From Acidobacteriota bacterium (lineage in GTDB: Bacteria; Acidobacteriota; Thermoanaerobaculia; Thermoanaerobaculales; Thermoanaerobaculaceae), in the NCBI GenBank assembly GCA_003158745.1, contig PMLC01000009.1, forward strand, positions 1 to 45,859: a DNA stretch of 45,859 nucleotides, written 5' to 3'. Position numbers and translations under genes: made by a program. Position 1 is the first letter of the stretch, and every line of letters begins with the position of its first letter. Under the pieces are notes generated by a model that worked only from the letters and a program-made list of their open reading frames with translations, was not told the DNA's origin and did not search any database. This document shows positions 7,642-16,232 of this stretch, piece by piece.

Positions 7642-8363
7642 AGACCCACCCCCGCACCGACAAAAACGCATGTCGTCGTGGTTCGCCTGACCTCGCCAAT
7701 GACTTGGAGGAACGGAAGGAGACCCAGCCTTGCACCGACGGTGGCTGTGACTCCGCTCGTGGTCGAGGAATACGCGAGCGGCACCGGATCTCCGAAGGAG
7801 GCGCGCCCGCTGGCGCGGCGGTAGCCGATCGCGCCGTACGGGGACACCAAGGGGAAGCCCGTGGAGACCACGAGCTGGCCCTCCGCAACCTCGAGACGAT
7901 CGAGGAGGGAGCTGCTGAGGCGCGAGTACGTGACCCGCAGGGCCATCGCCGGCGACAACGCGCCGCTCTCGACGAACGCCCACCGCGCGTCGGCGCCCCA
8001 GAACTGGTTCCCGAACACCTTCCCGACCTGCACGCCGAAGTCGAGGTTGAAGGGGAGCCCCTTGCGCACGATCACACGCTGGCCGAACAGGACACCACCC
8101 ACCGTGTTGGCGTGGGAGACGTACTGCCACCAGTGCGTGCTCGTGTGGACCTCGGGGCCCCCGGCGGCGCCCAGGATCTGGAAACCCGTCACACCTCCCG
8201 GCGTAGCCGTCGCCAGGTTGGGGAAGCTCACGACGTCGCCGAGCGCCTCCGTGATGGAGTCGAGGTCCGCCTGCGTGAAGCCCTGGCCCAAGCCGAAATT
8301 GCCGGCGTGCGCCAACCCGGCCGAGAGAGCCAGCACGACGAGCGGCACCCCGAGACGCTTCAT
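7638..8363 (-). CDS. Secreted, probably outer-membrane beta-barrel-like protein
   Basis: A 241-aa protein with an N-terminal signal peptide (MKRLGVPLVVLALSAGLAHA) and a body of short alternating strands and glycines typical of outer-membrane barrels (GFQVL..., LRVTYSRLSSS, GVTATVGARLGLLPFLQVIG). No named family recognised. ATG 8363 is chosen over GTG 8375 because GGAG lies at proper spacing. It is coupled to the downstream lipoprotein gene by ATGA, so the two may work together at the outer membrane. Confidence 0.7.
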   Translation of the reverse strand: MKRLGVPLVVLALSAGLAHAGNFGLGQGFTQADLDSITEALGDVVSFPNLATATPGGVTGFQILGAAGGPEVHTSTHWWQYVSHANTVGGVLFGQRVIVRKGLPFNLDFGVQVGKVFGNQFWGADARWAFVESGALSPAMALRVTYSRLSSSLLDRLEVAEGQLVVSTGFPLVSPYGAIGYRRASGRASFGDPVPLAYSSTTSGVTATVGARLGLLPFLQVIGEVRRTTTTCVFVGAGVGL

Positions 8364-8412
8364 CGCGTTCTCCACGCCGGGAGTTTACCCCGGAACGTCG
8401 GACCCGCGAGGT

Positions 8413-9525
8413 TCACCAAAGCCCCGCGAAGAGCTCGTTGGAGACGAGCCAGCCGCGCGGCGTCAGGCGAACACGCTCTCGCGACCGCCGTGCAAGCCCG
8501 AGAGCCAGGAAGTCCGCCAACCTCTCGGCGAACGCCGGAGCCAGACCGCCGCACGCCGCGATCTCGGTGTCGGCCACCCCGCTCGCGAGCCGGAGCCCGA
8601 GCATCACGCGCTCCCTGGCGGCCTCGCTGTCGGAGAGCCGGCGGCTCCAGGCCAGCGGCGCCCGCCCAGCCTCGACCGCCTCCAGGTACGCCGGCAGGGT
8701 ATCGAGGTTCGCCCAGCGCCGTCGCCCGGAATGGCCGTGCGCGGCAAGTCCGGCGGCGAGTACGGGCTGCCGTCGCCAGTAGCGGACGTTATGGCGGGCC
8801 TCGCGCCCCGGCAGCGCAAAGTTCGAGATCTCGTAGTGCGTGTAGCCGGCCGCCACAAGCTCTCGCCCGGCCGTCAGGTACTGGGACGCCGCCGCGTCGG
8901 AATCCGGAAAGAGGTCCGGACAGCGCTGGGCGAGCCGGGCGAGCTCGTGAGGCTTGTCCATCTCCAGCAGGTACACGGAGACGTGGCCGGGACGCAGACG
9001 GAGCAGCTCGGCGAGGCTCGCTCGGAGGTCCTCATCGGCAAAGCGCGGCAAGCCGAGCATCAGGTCGACCGAGACCGCGAGACCGGTCTCCTGAAGCGCC
9101 CGCACGGCGTTGCTCGCCTGAGCGGCGTCGTGCCGCCGGTTGAGCATGGCGAGCACCCGGTCGGAGAAAGCCTGGACGCCGACCGACACGCGGTTGACGC
9201 CGAGCTTGGCCCACGCCAGGGCCTTCTCGACGGTCACGTCGTCCGGGTTCGCCTCCAGCGTGACCTCGGCGTCCGGGAGACGCGGGAAGTACCGGTCGAG
9301 CTCGGCGAAGAGCTTCGAGAGCTCACCCGGAGGAACCAGCGATGGCGTTCCGCCGCCCAGGTACAGTGTCGCGAGGCTCCGGCCGCCCCTCCGACCCATC
9401 TGGGCGATCTCACGCGTCGACGCGGCCATGGTCCGCGGCAACAGGTCGAGCTCGGTCGAGGTCGCGAATGTGCAATACGCGCAGCGGCTGGCGCAGAAGG
9501 GCAGATGTACATACAGCCCCACCAC
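8413..9525 (-). CDS. hemW: HemW-type radical SAM heme chaperone
   Basis: A 370-aa radical SAM protein. The [4Fe-4S] motif PFCASRCAYC (CxxxCxYC) is followed by TF rather than the fourth Cys of HemN, which is the HemW pattern. LYLGGGTPSL, LEANPDD, NRVSVGVQAF and VSVDLMLGLP are classic family blocks, and YEISNFALPGREARHN marks the C-terminal half. HemW binds heme and inserts it into target proteins rather than oxidising coproporphyrinogen. The frame extends to 9630, but GTG 9525 (or 9522), behind a GGAAGGGG, is where homology begins. Confidence 0.9.
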   Translation of the reverse strand: MVGLYVHLPFCASRCAYCTFATSTELDLLPRTMAASTREIAQMGRRGGRSLATLYLGGGTPSLVPPGELSKLFAELDRYFPRLPDAEVTLEANPDDVTVEKALAWAKLGVNRVSVGVQAFSDRVLAMLNRRHDAAQASNAVRALQETGLAVSVDLMLGLPRFADEDLRASLAELLRLRPGHVSVYLLEMDKPHELARLAQRCPDLFPDSDAAASQYLTAGRELVAAGYTHYEISNFALPGREARHNVRYWRRQPVLAAGLAAHGHSGRRRWANLDTLPAYLEAVEAGRAPLAWSRRLSDSEAARERVMLGLRLASGVADTEIAACGGLAPAFAERLADFLALGLARRSRERVRLTPRGWLVSNELFAGLW

Positions 9526-9700
9526 CCCCCTTCCCGTGGTCCGGCCTCCGGGCTCCGGGCTCCGGGAAGCGCCCACGATCACGGGCAATCGCTCCCAGGG
9601 GAACCCGCCAGAGAAGGTGCCGGCCGCCACAGCGACCGCAGATGCGCTGCCCTTACAAGGGTCGTTCTGCGCCCGGCGGCCGGCGCCCGGTGCCCGGTCG
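9526..9700. repeat. Gap with CCGGG-type tandem units at both ends
   Basis: No gene is apparent between the 326-aa protein gene and hemW. The minus strand reads, directly after the upstream stop, ACCGGGCACCGGGCGCCGG. At the other end three units of CCGGGCT/CCGGGAA lie at about 9548-9570. Comparable ACCGGGGTCC-type units follow the stops at 24476, 25207 and 45750. Confidence 0.5.
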
Positions 9701-10681
9701 TCAAGGGGCGATCCAGCGCGCCATCACCTCGTCAAACGGCTCCCCGCCCCCACTCCACGCCGACCGCGCGAACGCCTCTACCCACGGCGTGAACCCCGGG
9801 ATCACCCGGAGGTTGTCGTCGACAAGCAGCGCGCCCGGGTCCCGGCTGGAGGCGAGCAGGGCACGGGCCGCCCGCCGCAACTGCCACCCGGTCGAATTGA
9901 CGCCGTCGAGGAGATCGAGCCGCCGGGCCCACAGAAGGAGCCGCGCGCTCGCGGCGAACGTGGCGATGGGGGTGAGCGACGTGGCCGGTCCGGGCAGCCC
10001 CTCGGCAAGGCCGAGCCGCTGACACGCCCGTGAGGCCTCCCGCTCAAGGTCCACCGCAAGCTGGGCGAGGTCGGTGTGGAAGAGCAGGTCCTCCAGTGCC
10101 TCGTCGCCTCCCTCGCCGGCCCTGCCGTCGTACATGCGATGACGATCCTCGGGCGGGATCGACAACGGGCTCGCGAGCACGAACCGGGCGCCGGCGGCCT
10201 GGGCCTCCCGGACACCGTCGATCACCTGCTCGAACGGTTCCGGCGCCGGGCCGAGGCAGAGCAGAACGCCGGCCGGCATCCGCCGCGATCGAAACGCTTC
10301 GAGCGGCGCTATCGGCTTCCCTCCCCAGAACGGGGGCACCCAGGGGGCCAGGACCACGATCTGGCCCTCGAACGAGGGTTCCGGAAGCAAAGCGACCGGC
10401 ATTGGTGCGTCGAGAAGGACCAGGATGCCGCATCCGCTTGCGACCAACCTCTCGAGGAAGGCGATCTCGCGACACGCCGCCTCGGCGTGGACAAGCACCC
10501 TGACCGGCCGTCGCGGGATCGAGCGGTCGCCCACCTGCCGGTGTCGCAAGGGCGACTGCCAGACCAGCCGCATGTCGACAGGATCGAGCACGCCTCCGCC
10601 GCCCTCGACCACCTCCGGAAGCGGCCCGAGGCGGTGCGTGACGGGCATTAGGTCGGGGAACGCCGGCTCAATCCGACGCAT
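9701..10681 (-). CDS. Unrecognised 326-aa protein in the ribD-ribE operon
   Basis: No family recognised. It is soluble, with no signal peptide, and its alternating strand-helix pattern (GILVLLDAPMP, QIVVLAPWVPPFWGG, AGVLLCLGPAPEPFEQVIDGV, GARFVLASPLSIPPEDRHR) suggests an alpha/beta, perhaps TIM-barrel, fold. A helical C-terminal third (AARLLLWARRLDLLDGVN...) follows. The order and some phrases recall the barrel of radical SAM proteins, but no CxxxCxxC is present. Its ATG lies inside the end of ribE (14-bp overlap), so translation is probably coupled. Confidence 0.7.
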   Translation of the reverse strand: MRRIEPAFPDLMPVTHRLGPLPEVVEGGGGVLDPVDMRLVWQSPLRHRQVGDRSIPRRPVRVLVHAEAACREIAFLERLVASGCGILVLLDAPMPVALLPEPSFEGQIVVLAPWVPPFWGGKPIAPLEAFRSRRMPAGVLLCLGPAPEPFEQVIDGVREAQAAGARFVLASPLSIPPEDRHRMYDGRAGEGGDEALEDLLFHTDLAQLAVDLEREASRACQRLGLAEGLPGPATSLTPIATFAASARLLLWARRLDLLDGVNSTGWQLRRAARALLASSRDPGALLVDDNLRVIPGFTPWVEAFARSAWSGGGEPFDEVMARWIAP

Positions 10682-11306
10682 CGCCGAGCCCTGCCAGCAA
10701 GGACGTGATCCCCGGCCTCTCGCCGGCGAGCGAACGGCGGACGTACTTCGCGAGCACGTCAGTCTCGAGGTTGACGAGGTCGCCGGCGCGCAAGGCCGCG
10801 AGCGTCGTCTCCGATAGGGTGGTCGGGATCAGCGCGACCTCGAACCAGCCTTCGCCGAGGCGCGAAACGGTCAGCGAAACGCCGTCCACCGCCACGGAAC
10901 CCTTCTCGGCGACCTCGGGCGCAAGAGCGGACGGCAGCGCGAACCGAACGGTGCTGTACTCGCGGGCCGGACGCGCCGACACCACTGCGACCGTGGCGTC
11001 CACGTGGCCCAGCACCAGGTGGCCACCGAGGCGGTCCGAGAGCCGCATCGCGCGCTCGAGGTTGACGCGGCTGCCTGCCCGTAGCGCGCCGAGCGTCGTG
11101 CGGCTCAGGGTCTCAGGCGAGACGTCCGCCTCGAACCCACCCGCCGTCGCCTTCGCGATCGTCAGGCAAGCGCCCAGCACCGCCACGCTCTCGCCGCACG
11201 TCAGGGGCTCGCCCGGCAGGGCACAACGGATCTCGAGGCGCGCCCCTCCGCCCTGACGCACCCGGCCGCGCACTTCGCCGATCACGACGACGAGCCCGCT
11301 AAACAC
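10668..11306 (-). CDS. ribE: Riboflavin synthase alpha chain
   Basis: A 212-aa enzyme that dismutates two 6,7-dimethyl-8-ribityllumazine molecules to riboflavin. It has the duplicated lumazine-binding barrel. The first repeat (1-~95) has FSGLV at the N-terminus and ATAGGFEADVSPETLSRTTL. The second has SDRLGGHLVLGHVDA, KGSVAVDGVSLTV and IPTTLSETTL. GTG 11306 overlaps the end of ribD by 8 bp and yields the standard length; the longer frame to 11867 is ribD read out of frame. Note that ribBA and ribH do not follow here. Confidence 0.93.
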   Translation of the reverse strand: MFSGLVVVIGEVRGRVRQGGGARLEIRCALPGEPLTCGESVAVLGACLTIAKATAGGFEADVSPETLSRTTLGALRAGSRVNLERAMRLSDRLGGHLVLGHVDATVAVVSARPAREYSTVRFALPSALAPEVAEKGSVAVDGVSLTVSRLGEGWFEVALIPTTLSETTLAALRAGDLVNLETDVLAKYVRRSLAGERPGITSLLAGLGDASD

Positions 11307-12414
11307 CTTGGACCTCGGCCTGAATGACGAGATCGCCCTCGAGGCGCCGCACGTCGACGAAATGGAGCCTGACCGCCTCCTGCGGCGACGCGAACCCCGG
11401 TCCGCCCACGGACGGCGTGGCTTCGCGCCCCCCGAGCACGAGCGGCGCGACGAACGCGTGCACCCGGTGGGCGAGCCCCTCTCGCAGGAAAGACCAGTGC
11501 ACCTCGCCGCCGCCCTCGACCAGGACCGAACTCGTGCCGTTTGACGCCAGCCGGCGGAGCACCTGGCGCAGATCGCACCGGCCCCGTTGGTCGTCCCCAA
11601 CCTCGACCACCGTGACGCCGCGCCTCTCCAGTTCGCGGCGTCGCCCGGCCGGCGATCCCTCAAGGCAGAACACCACGACGTCCTCGGGGTACTTCTCGAG
11701 CAGCGCGCAGTCGCAAGGCGTGCGCAGGGAAGTGTCCAGCACGACCCTCGTGAGGCGCGGGTTCGGGTTGAGCCCAAGATGGCGCAGCAGCCGGGGGTCG
11801 TCCGCCAGCACCGTGTTGACGCCGACGAGCAAGGCGTCGTACTCCTCGCGCAGGGCATACCCCTCACGACGCGACGCCTCCGAGGTGATCCAGCGCGACC
11901 GGCCCCCTCGGGCCGCCAGCTTCCCGTCGAGAGTCATCGCCATCTTGAGAGTCACATAGGGCCGGCTGGTGGCGACCCAGTAGAAGAAACGGCGATTGAG
12001 CGTCCGGCACGCTTCCTCCTCGACACCCTCTATGACCTCGACGCCTGCCGTCTTCAGAGCGTCCACGCCGCGCCCATTCATCGCGGGTGACGGGTCACGG
12101 GTCCCGATCACGACGCGCGAGATCCCAGCCGCGATGATTGCGTCCACGCACGGAGGCGTCCTCTTGTTCGGCGAGGGTACGCACGGCTCGAGCGTGACGA
12201 CGATCGTCCCGCCGACGGTTTTCCCCGCCCCGCCAGCGAGTGCCGCGACCTCGGCATGGGGACCTCCGCACCGCAAATGCGCACCGACGGACACGACCTC
12301 GCCTTCGTGCGAGAGGAGCACGGCGCCCACCATCGGGTTCGGACTCGCCCCGTAACGCCCCTTTTCCGCCTCCTCCAGCGCCTGCCTCATCGGACCGAAC
12401 CAACCCCCGCTCAT
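11299..12414 (-). CDS. ribD: Bifunctional riboflavin biosynthesis protein RibD
   Basis: A 371-aa bifunctional pyrimidine deaminase/reductase for steps 2 and 3 of riboflavin synthesis. Deaminase domain (1-~145): [18 protein letters not shown] (zinc His, catalytic Glu) and LEPC...RTPPC for the zinc cysteines. The gap between those cysteines is 10 residues, not the usual 8, and the usual SH(H/Y)G is replaced by VPSPNK. Reductase domain (~150-371): [38 protein letters not shown] and [13 protein letters not shown], all normal. ATG 12414 overlaps the ftsY stop as ATGA. Confidence 0.93.
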   Translation of the reverse strand: MSGGWFGPMRQALEEAEKGRYGASPNPMVGAVLLSHEGEVVSVGAHLRCGGPHAEVAALAGGAGKTVGGTIVVTLEPCVPSPNKRTPPCVDAIIAAGISRVVIGTRDPSPAMNGRGVDALKTAGVEVIEGVEEEACRTLNRRFFYWVATSRPYVTLKMAMTLDGKLAARGGRSRWITSEASRREGYALREEYDALLVGVNTVLADDPRLLRHLGLNPNPRLTRVVLDTSLRTPCDCALLEKYPEDVVVFCLEGSPAGRRRELERRGVTVVEVGDDQRGRCDLRQVLRRLASNGTSSVLVEGGGEVHWSFLREGLAHRVHAFVAPLVLGGREATPSVGGPGFASPQEAVRLHFVDVRRLEGDLVIQAEVQGV

Positions 12415-13304
12415 GTGAGTGCCTCCAGCAGCGCGCCGGCGAAAACACCGGGGTCGAACGGGAGCAGGTCTTCCGGAGCCTCCCCGACACCGACCCACCG
12501 CACCGGCACGCCCAGTTCGTGCGCCACCGCCAGCACGACACCTCCCTTGGCGGTGCCGTCGAGCTTGGTGAGTGCCACACCGGTCACCCCGGCATGGATC
12601 CGAAACTCCCTCGCTTGAATCAGGCCGTTTGTACCGGTGGGGGCGTCGAGCACGAGGAGCACCTCGTGGGGCGCGCCGGGCACGGCGCGGGCGCACACCT
12701 TGCGCACCTTCTCGAGCTCTGCCATCAGGTTGTGTTTGGTGTGGAGACGTCCGGCGGTGTCCACGATCACCTCGTCCGTTCCCCGAGATGATGCCGCCTG
12801 CAGCGCGTCGAACACAACGGCGCCGGGGTCGGCGCCCGGCCGCTGCGCCACGACCTGTACGGATAACCGTTCGCCCCACGCCTGGAGCTGCTCGATTGCC
12901 GCGGCCCTGAACGTATCGGCCGCAACCAAGATCACCGATCTCCCCTGCTCCCGGGCTTTGCCCGCGAGCTTAGCGGCCGTCGTCGTCTTGCCGGTACCGT
13001 TCACCCCGACCACGAGCGTGACGTGCGGCCGGCCCCGCCCCGAGCTCCCATTCCCGATCGTCAGGAGCGACTGCACGCGCGACCGCAACCAGCCAAGCTC
13101 GCTCCCGGGAGAGACGTCTCCCCGCCGCTGGGCGACCGCGAAGTCGCGCCCCAGGGTCTCGGCCACCTCGACACCCACATCACAGGCGAGCAGGGCTTCC
13201 TCCAGCGTTTCGGGCGTGACCCCCCACCCTCCCACCGTAAAGCGCTCGCCCAGGAGCGAGCGGGTCGCCTCCAGGCCGCGACGTAACCGATCCAACAGAT
13301 CCAA
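12411..13304 (-). CDS. ftsY: Signal recognition particle receptor FtsY
   Basis: A 297-aa SRP receptor GTPase that docks ribosome-nascent-chain complexes at the inner membrane. NG domain only: N-domain helices (1-~75), then [10 protein letters not shown] (G1, ~100-109), DTFRAAA (~130), DTAGR (~182) and [10 protein letters not shown] (~246-255). The acidic A domain found in some FtsY proteins is absent, as in many bacteria. The start appears to be TTG 13304 behind GGGGGTGAG. It begins the overlapping ftsY-ribD-ribE-326 aa block. Confidence 0.95.
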   Translation of the reverse strand: MDLLDRLRRGLEATRSLLGERFTVGGWGVTPETLEEALLACDVGVEVAETLGRDFAVAQRRGDVSPGSELGWLRSRVQSLLTIGNGSSGRGRPHVTLVVGVNGTGKTTTAAKLAGKAREQGRSVILVAADTFRAAAIEQLQAWGERLSVQVVAQRPGADPGAVVFDALQAASSRGTDEVIVDTAGRLHTKHNLMAELEKVRKVCARAVPGAPHEVLLVLDAPTGTNGLIQAREFRIHAGVTGVALTKLDGTAKGGVVLAVAHELGVPVRWVGVGEAPEDLLPFDPGVFAGALLEALT

Positions 13305-13340
13305 GGCTCACCCCCGGGGAAACGACCCAACTAGGCCGCG

Positions 13341-13703
13341 TCAGGGAATCTCTCGGTTGAAGGCGTCGCTGGCCCTCGCCAGCGCCGCTCCTGCGATCGC
13401 CACCGAGGCGCCGGGCTCCATCACGAGGACCACGTAGTAGCCGGCCTTCAGAGCGCGGCTCATCACCTGCATCTTGGTCCCCCCGATCGAAAGGCGCTCC
13501 AGCCCGCCCGCCCCCATGAGCTTTGCGAGACGCGCCGCCTGGCGCAGGAAGATCCCGTGATAGGCGCCCTCGAGCTTGAGCTCGTATGGCGTCGCCTGCC
13601 GGGACACGAACTCCACGGACTCGCCCTCGTAATCGAGAAAGATCGCGCCCTGCGCACCGGGCACATCAACCAAGAGGTTGTTCAAGAGGTACTGGAACGC
13701 CAC
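13341..13703 (-). CDS. Roadblock/LC7 domain protein
   Basis: A 120-aa protein covering one Roadblock/LC7 fold (two helices flanking a five-stranded sheet): FQYLLNNLLVDVPGAQGAIFLDYEGESVEFV, then GTKMQVMSRALKAGYYVVLVM and a C-terminal helix. Such proteins often bind or regulate small Ras-like GTPases (as MglB does), but no GTPase gene of that kind is in the window. GTG 13703 with GGAG lies 4 nt after the PilW-like stop; the longer frame belongs to that neighbour. Confidence 0.8.
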   Translation of the reverse strand: MAFQYLLNNLLVDVPGAQGAIFLDYEGESVEFVSRQATPYELKLEGAYHGIFLRQAARLAKLMGAGGLERLSIGGTKMQVMSRALKAGYYVVLVMEPGASVAIAGAALARASDAFNREIP

Positions 13704-13707
13704 GGGA

Positions 13708-14481
13708 TCACTCCAGGTGCGCCCGGGCCTGTTTTGCCTCCGCCGAGTCCGGGCCGAGCGCCACGACGCGATGGAACGCGTCGCGCGCCTCATCCTTGCG
13801 GCCCTCAGACTCGAGGAGCATGCCGAGCGCGAGCGCGATCTCGGGCCGTTCGGGCGCCTTTTCCATCGCCTTGCGGAAGGCGGCCTCAGCGAGTTCGCGC
13901 TTGCCGAGTTTCTCCTCGACCTGACCGAGCATGAAGAACGCCTCGATCGGGCCGGAGGGCACCGCCGCCCGGTGCAGGTTCTCCTCGGCGGCCGAGAGGT
14001 TCCCGCGCGAGAGGTACAACGCACCAAGGTTGCAGTAGACGCTGGCACGGTTTGCGTGGGTGGAGTCGCTCAGCACGGCCAGGAAGTCGGCTTCGGCCAT
14101 CGCGAACTGCCCGAGTTGGACGTACGCCGCGCCGCGGTTGTTGCGTGCGTCCGAGTACTGCGGCGCGAGCGCAAGGGAGCGGTTGAACGACTCGATTGCC
14201 TTCGCGGGGTTCCCGTCCTGCAGCAGGGCGACACCGATCAGGTTGTGAATCGTCGGGTTTTTCGGCTGAAGCGCCAGCGCGGCCCGGTACCTCTCGAGTC
14301 CTTCCGCGGTCTTGCCCTCCGAGACGAGCGCCTGGCCCAGCTGCATCAGCCTCGTCCCGGCGAGAGGATCTCGGGGGTCGACATCGGGCGCCCGGGCGGC
14401 CGACTGGGACGCACTCGAAGCACACGCCGCAAGAAGCACGATTACCGAAAGGCGCCACAGGGCACGGGCTGCGCCTCGCAT
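13708..14481 (-). CDS. TPR lipoprotein, PilW/PilF-like
   Basis: A 257-aa predicted outer-membrane lipoprotein: signal peptide with LLAAC lipobox, then about six tetratricopeptide repeats (for example NPTIHNLIGVALLQDGNPAK and RASVYCNLGALYLSRGNLSA). Length and layout match PilW/PilF/Tgl pilotins, which assemble the type IV pilus secretin, but TPR proteins are diverse and no secretin gene is present. The ATG is 2 nt after the HD-GYP stop and the Roadblock gene follows at once, suggesting a surface-motility unit under c-di-GMP control (inference). Confidence 0.75.
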   Translation of the reverse strand: MRGAARALWRLSVIVLLAACASSASQSAARAPDVDPRDPLAGTRLMQLGQALVSEGKTAEGLERYRAALALQPKNPTIHNLIGVALLQDGNPAKAIESFNRSLALAPQYSDARNNRGAAYVQLGQFAMAEADFLAVLSDSTHANRASVYCNLGALYLSRGNLSAAEENLHRAAVPSGPIEAFFMLGQVEEKLGKRELAEAAFRKAMEKAPERPEIALALGMLLESEGRKDEARDAFHRVVALGPDSAEAKQARAHLE

Positions 14482-14483
14482 CG

Positions 14484-16190
14484 CTATGCCACCTCCACCT
14501 GACCCAAGGGTATCAGGTCGCCTGTCCGGACGGCCGCAAGAAACGCCCTCACGATGTTTGGGTCGAGCCGGTTCCCGGCCATCTGGCCGATCCGCTTGAA
14601 CACGAAGTCGAGGCGCATGGCCTGCTGGTACGGCCGCTGGGTCGTCATGGCGTCGAACACGTCAGCCGCGGCAATGATCCGGGCGACGAGCGGGATTTGT
14701 TCTCCGACAAGACCATCCGGGTAGCCGCCACCGCTCCAGTTCTCGTGGTGCGAGCGGATGCCGGGCAACATCTCGCGCAGCCGCTTGATCGGGCTGACGA
14801 TCGCCGCGCCCTTGACGGTGTGGACCCGCATCTGTGCAAACTCCGGGTCGGTCAGAGCCTCCGGCTTTGTGAGGATCGCATCGTCGATGCCGATCTTGCC
14901 GACGTCGTGGAGGAGGGCTGCGATCTCCACCTTTTGCAACTCGGAGCCTTCGATGCCGCACTGGCGCGCGATCGCGACCGCGTACTGGCTCACACGTTCG
15001 GAGTGACCGCTGGTGTATGGGTTCTTGGCGTCGATCGCCGCCGCGAGCGCCCGGATCGAGTCGACGAGGAGCTCCTTGTTCTCGGCAAGGGCCTCCTGGA
15101 GCGAAGACACGGTCCGCGCGATCTCGACCGCCATCACGTTGAAGTTGTCCGCCAGCTGCCCGAGCTCGTTGCGCGATGTGACCGGCACCTTGCGGGAGAA
15201 GTCGCCCTGGGCCACCGCAGTGCTCACGTCGGCGAGGTGGCGCAAGGGGGAGGTGATGCGGCGGGCCACCAGCACTCCGGCCAGCGTCGCCAGCAACCCG
15301 GTGGCTATCGCCAGCAATGCGGTCTTCTCCGCCATGCTGCGTACGGCTGCGAACGCGACGCTCACGTCGCGCGCGGTCACCACGGCCCACGGCGGGTCCT
15401 CCACCGGGCACAGAGAGCCGAGGACCTCGTCGTTTGCGGACCGCAGCGGATCCCGGTAGGTCTTCGTCAGGCGCACCGGCGCTTCGAGGAACTGGGCGAC
15501 CAGCGGATGAGACGCGGCGGATTTACCCACGTGGCTTTGGTCGTTCGAGAACACGACGTCGCCGGCCCGGTCGACCACGTCGACCGTCATACCCTTGCCG
15601 CTCTCCTCGGCGAGCCGCGAGACCAGCCCCTCGAGCGATACCACGCCCTGCATCGCACCTGAGACACCGCCATCCGCACTCCGCAGCGGGATGGAAACCA
15701 CCACCATCGTGTCCTCGTTCGCGAGCCGAACGAGTTCGCGCCGTACCGGCCTCCCGCTCATGTTCTCGGTGAACGCGTTGCTCAGAGCAAGCTCAAGCTC
15801 GTGCTCGGCGGCCGGAGCCATCGTCCGATTCTGGACAAACGATCCCTTGCCCGACGAGTCCAGCAACCGAAGCAACACGATGTGCCTGTTCTCGTTGACC
15901 AGTTCGTTGAGAGCCTGCGCGGCGCCGGCGCCGGCCTGGCCGCCCGCGATACTGAGCGCCCTGGCCACCGCCTCAATCCGACCGACGCTGTCGAGGAAAT
16001 ACAACTCGACCTCGCGTGCCAACCCGACGGACTGGCGCGTCAGGTACTGCATCTCGAGCGTCGCGACCTGTTCCCGGTTCGAACTCACGAACGCCCACCC
16101 CGCGAGGGCGACAGGCAGAACGGTCAGACCCACCAACAGTGCCGTCAGGGGGTATAGCAGCGAGCGGGAAAATGGCCATCGAGGAGACAT
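14484..16190 (-). CDS. HD-GYP c-di-GMP phosphodiesterase with Cache-like sensor and HAMP
   Basis: A 568-aa inner-membrane signalling protein. TM1 (~12-32), a periplasmic double-Cache-like sensor (~35-280), TM2 (~295-318), HAMP (ARRITSPLRHLADVSTAVAQ), a short coiled coil, then HD-GYP (~385-560). Catalytic motifs are complete: GHSERV, HDVGKIGI, MRVHTVKG, RSHHENWSGGGYPDGL and AAADVFDAMTTQRPYQ. It should hydrolyse c-di-GMP to pGpG or GMP in response to an external ligand. The frame is open to 17813 across the divergent gene; ATG 16190 starts the first TM segment. No Shine-Dalgarno is visible. Confidence 0.9.
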   Translation of the reverse strand: MSPRWPFSRSLLYPLTALLVGLTVLPVALAGWAFVSSNREQVATLEMQYLTRQSVGLAREVELYFLDSVGRIEAVARALSIAGGQAGAGAAQALNELVNENRHIVLLRLLDSSGKGSFVQNRTMAPAAEHELELALSNAFTENMSGRPVRRELVRLANEDTMVVVSIPLRSADGGVSGAMQGVVSLEGLVSRLAEESGKGMTVDVVDRAGDVVFSNDQSHVGKSAASHPLVAQFLEAPVRLTKTYRDPLRSANDEVLGSLCPVEDPPWAVVTARDVSVAFAAVRSMAEKTALLAIATGLLATLAGVLVARRITSPLRHLADVSTAVAQGDFSRKVPVTSRNELGQLADNFNVMAVEIARTVSSLQEALAENKELLVDSIRALAAAIDAKNPYTSGHSERVSQYAVAIARQCGIEGSELQKVEIAALLHDVGKIGIDDAILTKPEALTDPEFAQMRVHTVKGAAIVSPIKRLREMLPGIRSHHENWSGGGYPDGLVGEQIPLVARIIAAADVFDAMTTQRPYQQAMRLDFVFKRIGQMAGNRLDPNIVRAFLAAVRTGDLIPLGQVEVA

Positions 16191-16202
16191 GGGACCAGCT
16201 AG

Positions 16203-16208
16203 ACTATA
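16203..16208 (-). promoter_or_regulatory. Candidate -10 element in the 42-bp divergent gap
   Basis: TATAGT on the minus strand (5/6 to consensus) would put transcription start within a few bases of the HD-GYP ATG, fitting the missing Shine-Dalgarno (a near-leaderless mRNA). No good -35 is seen. The PolX-like gene must share this gap. Confidence 0.25.
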
Positions 16209-16232
16209 GCATGCCAAGGTCTGGTGGGCACA

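Noticed and set aside
9701-10681. Radical SAM enzyme
   Set aside because: No CxxxCxxC motif; only vague fold resemblance.
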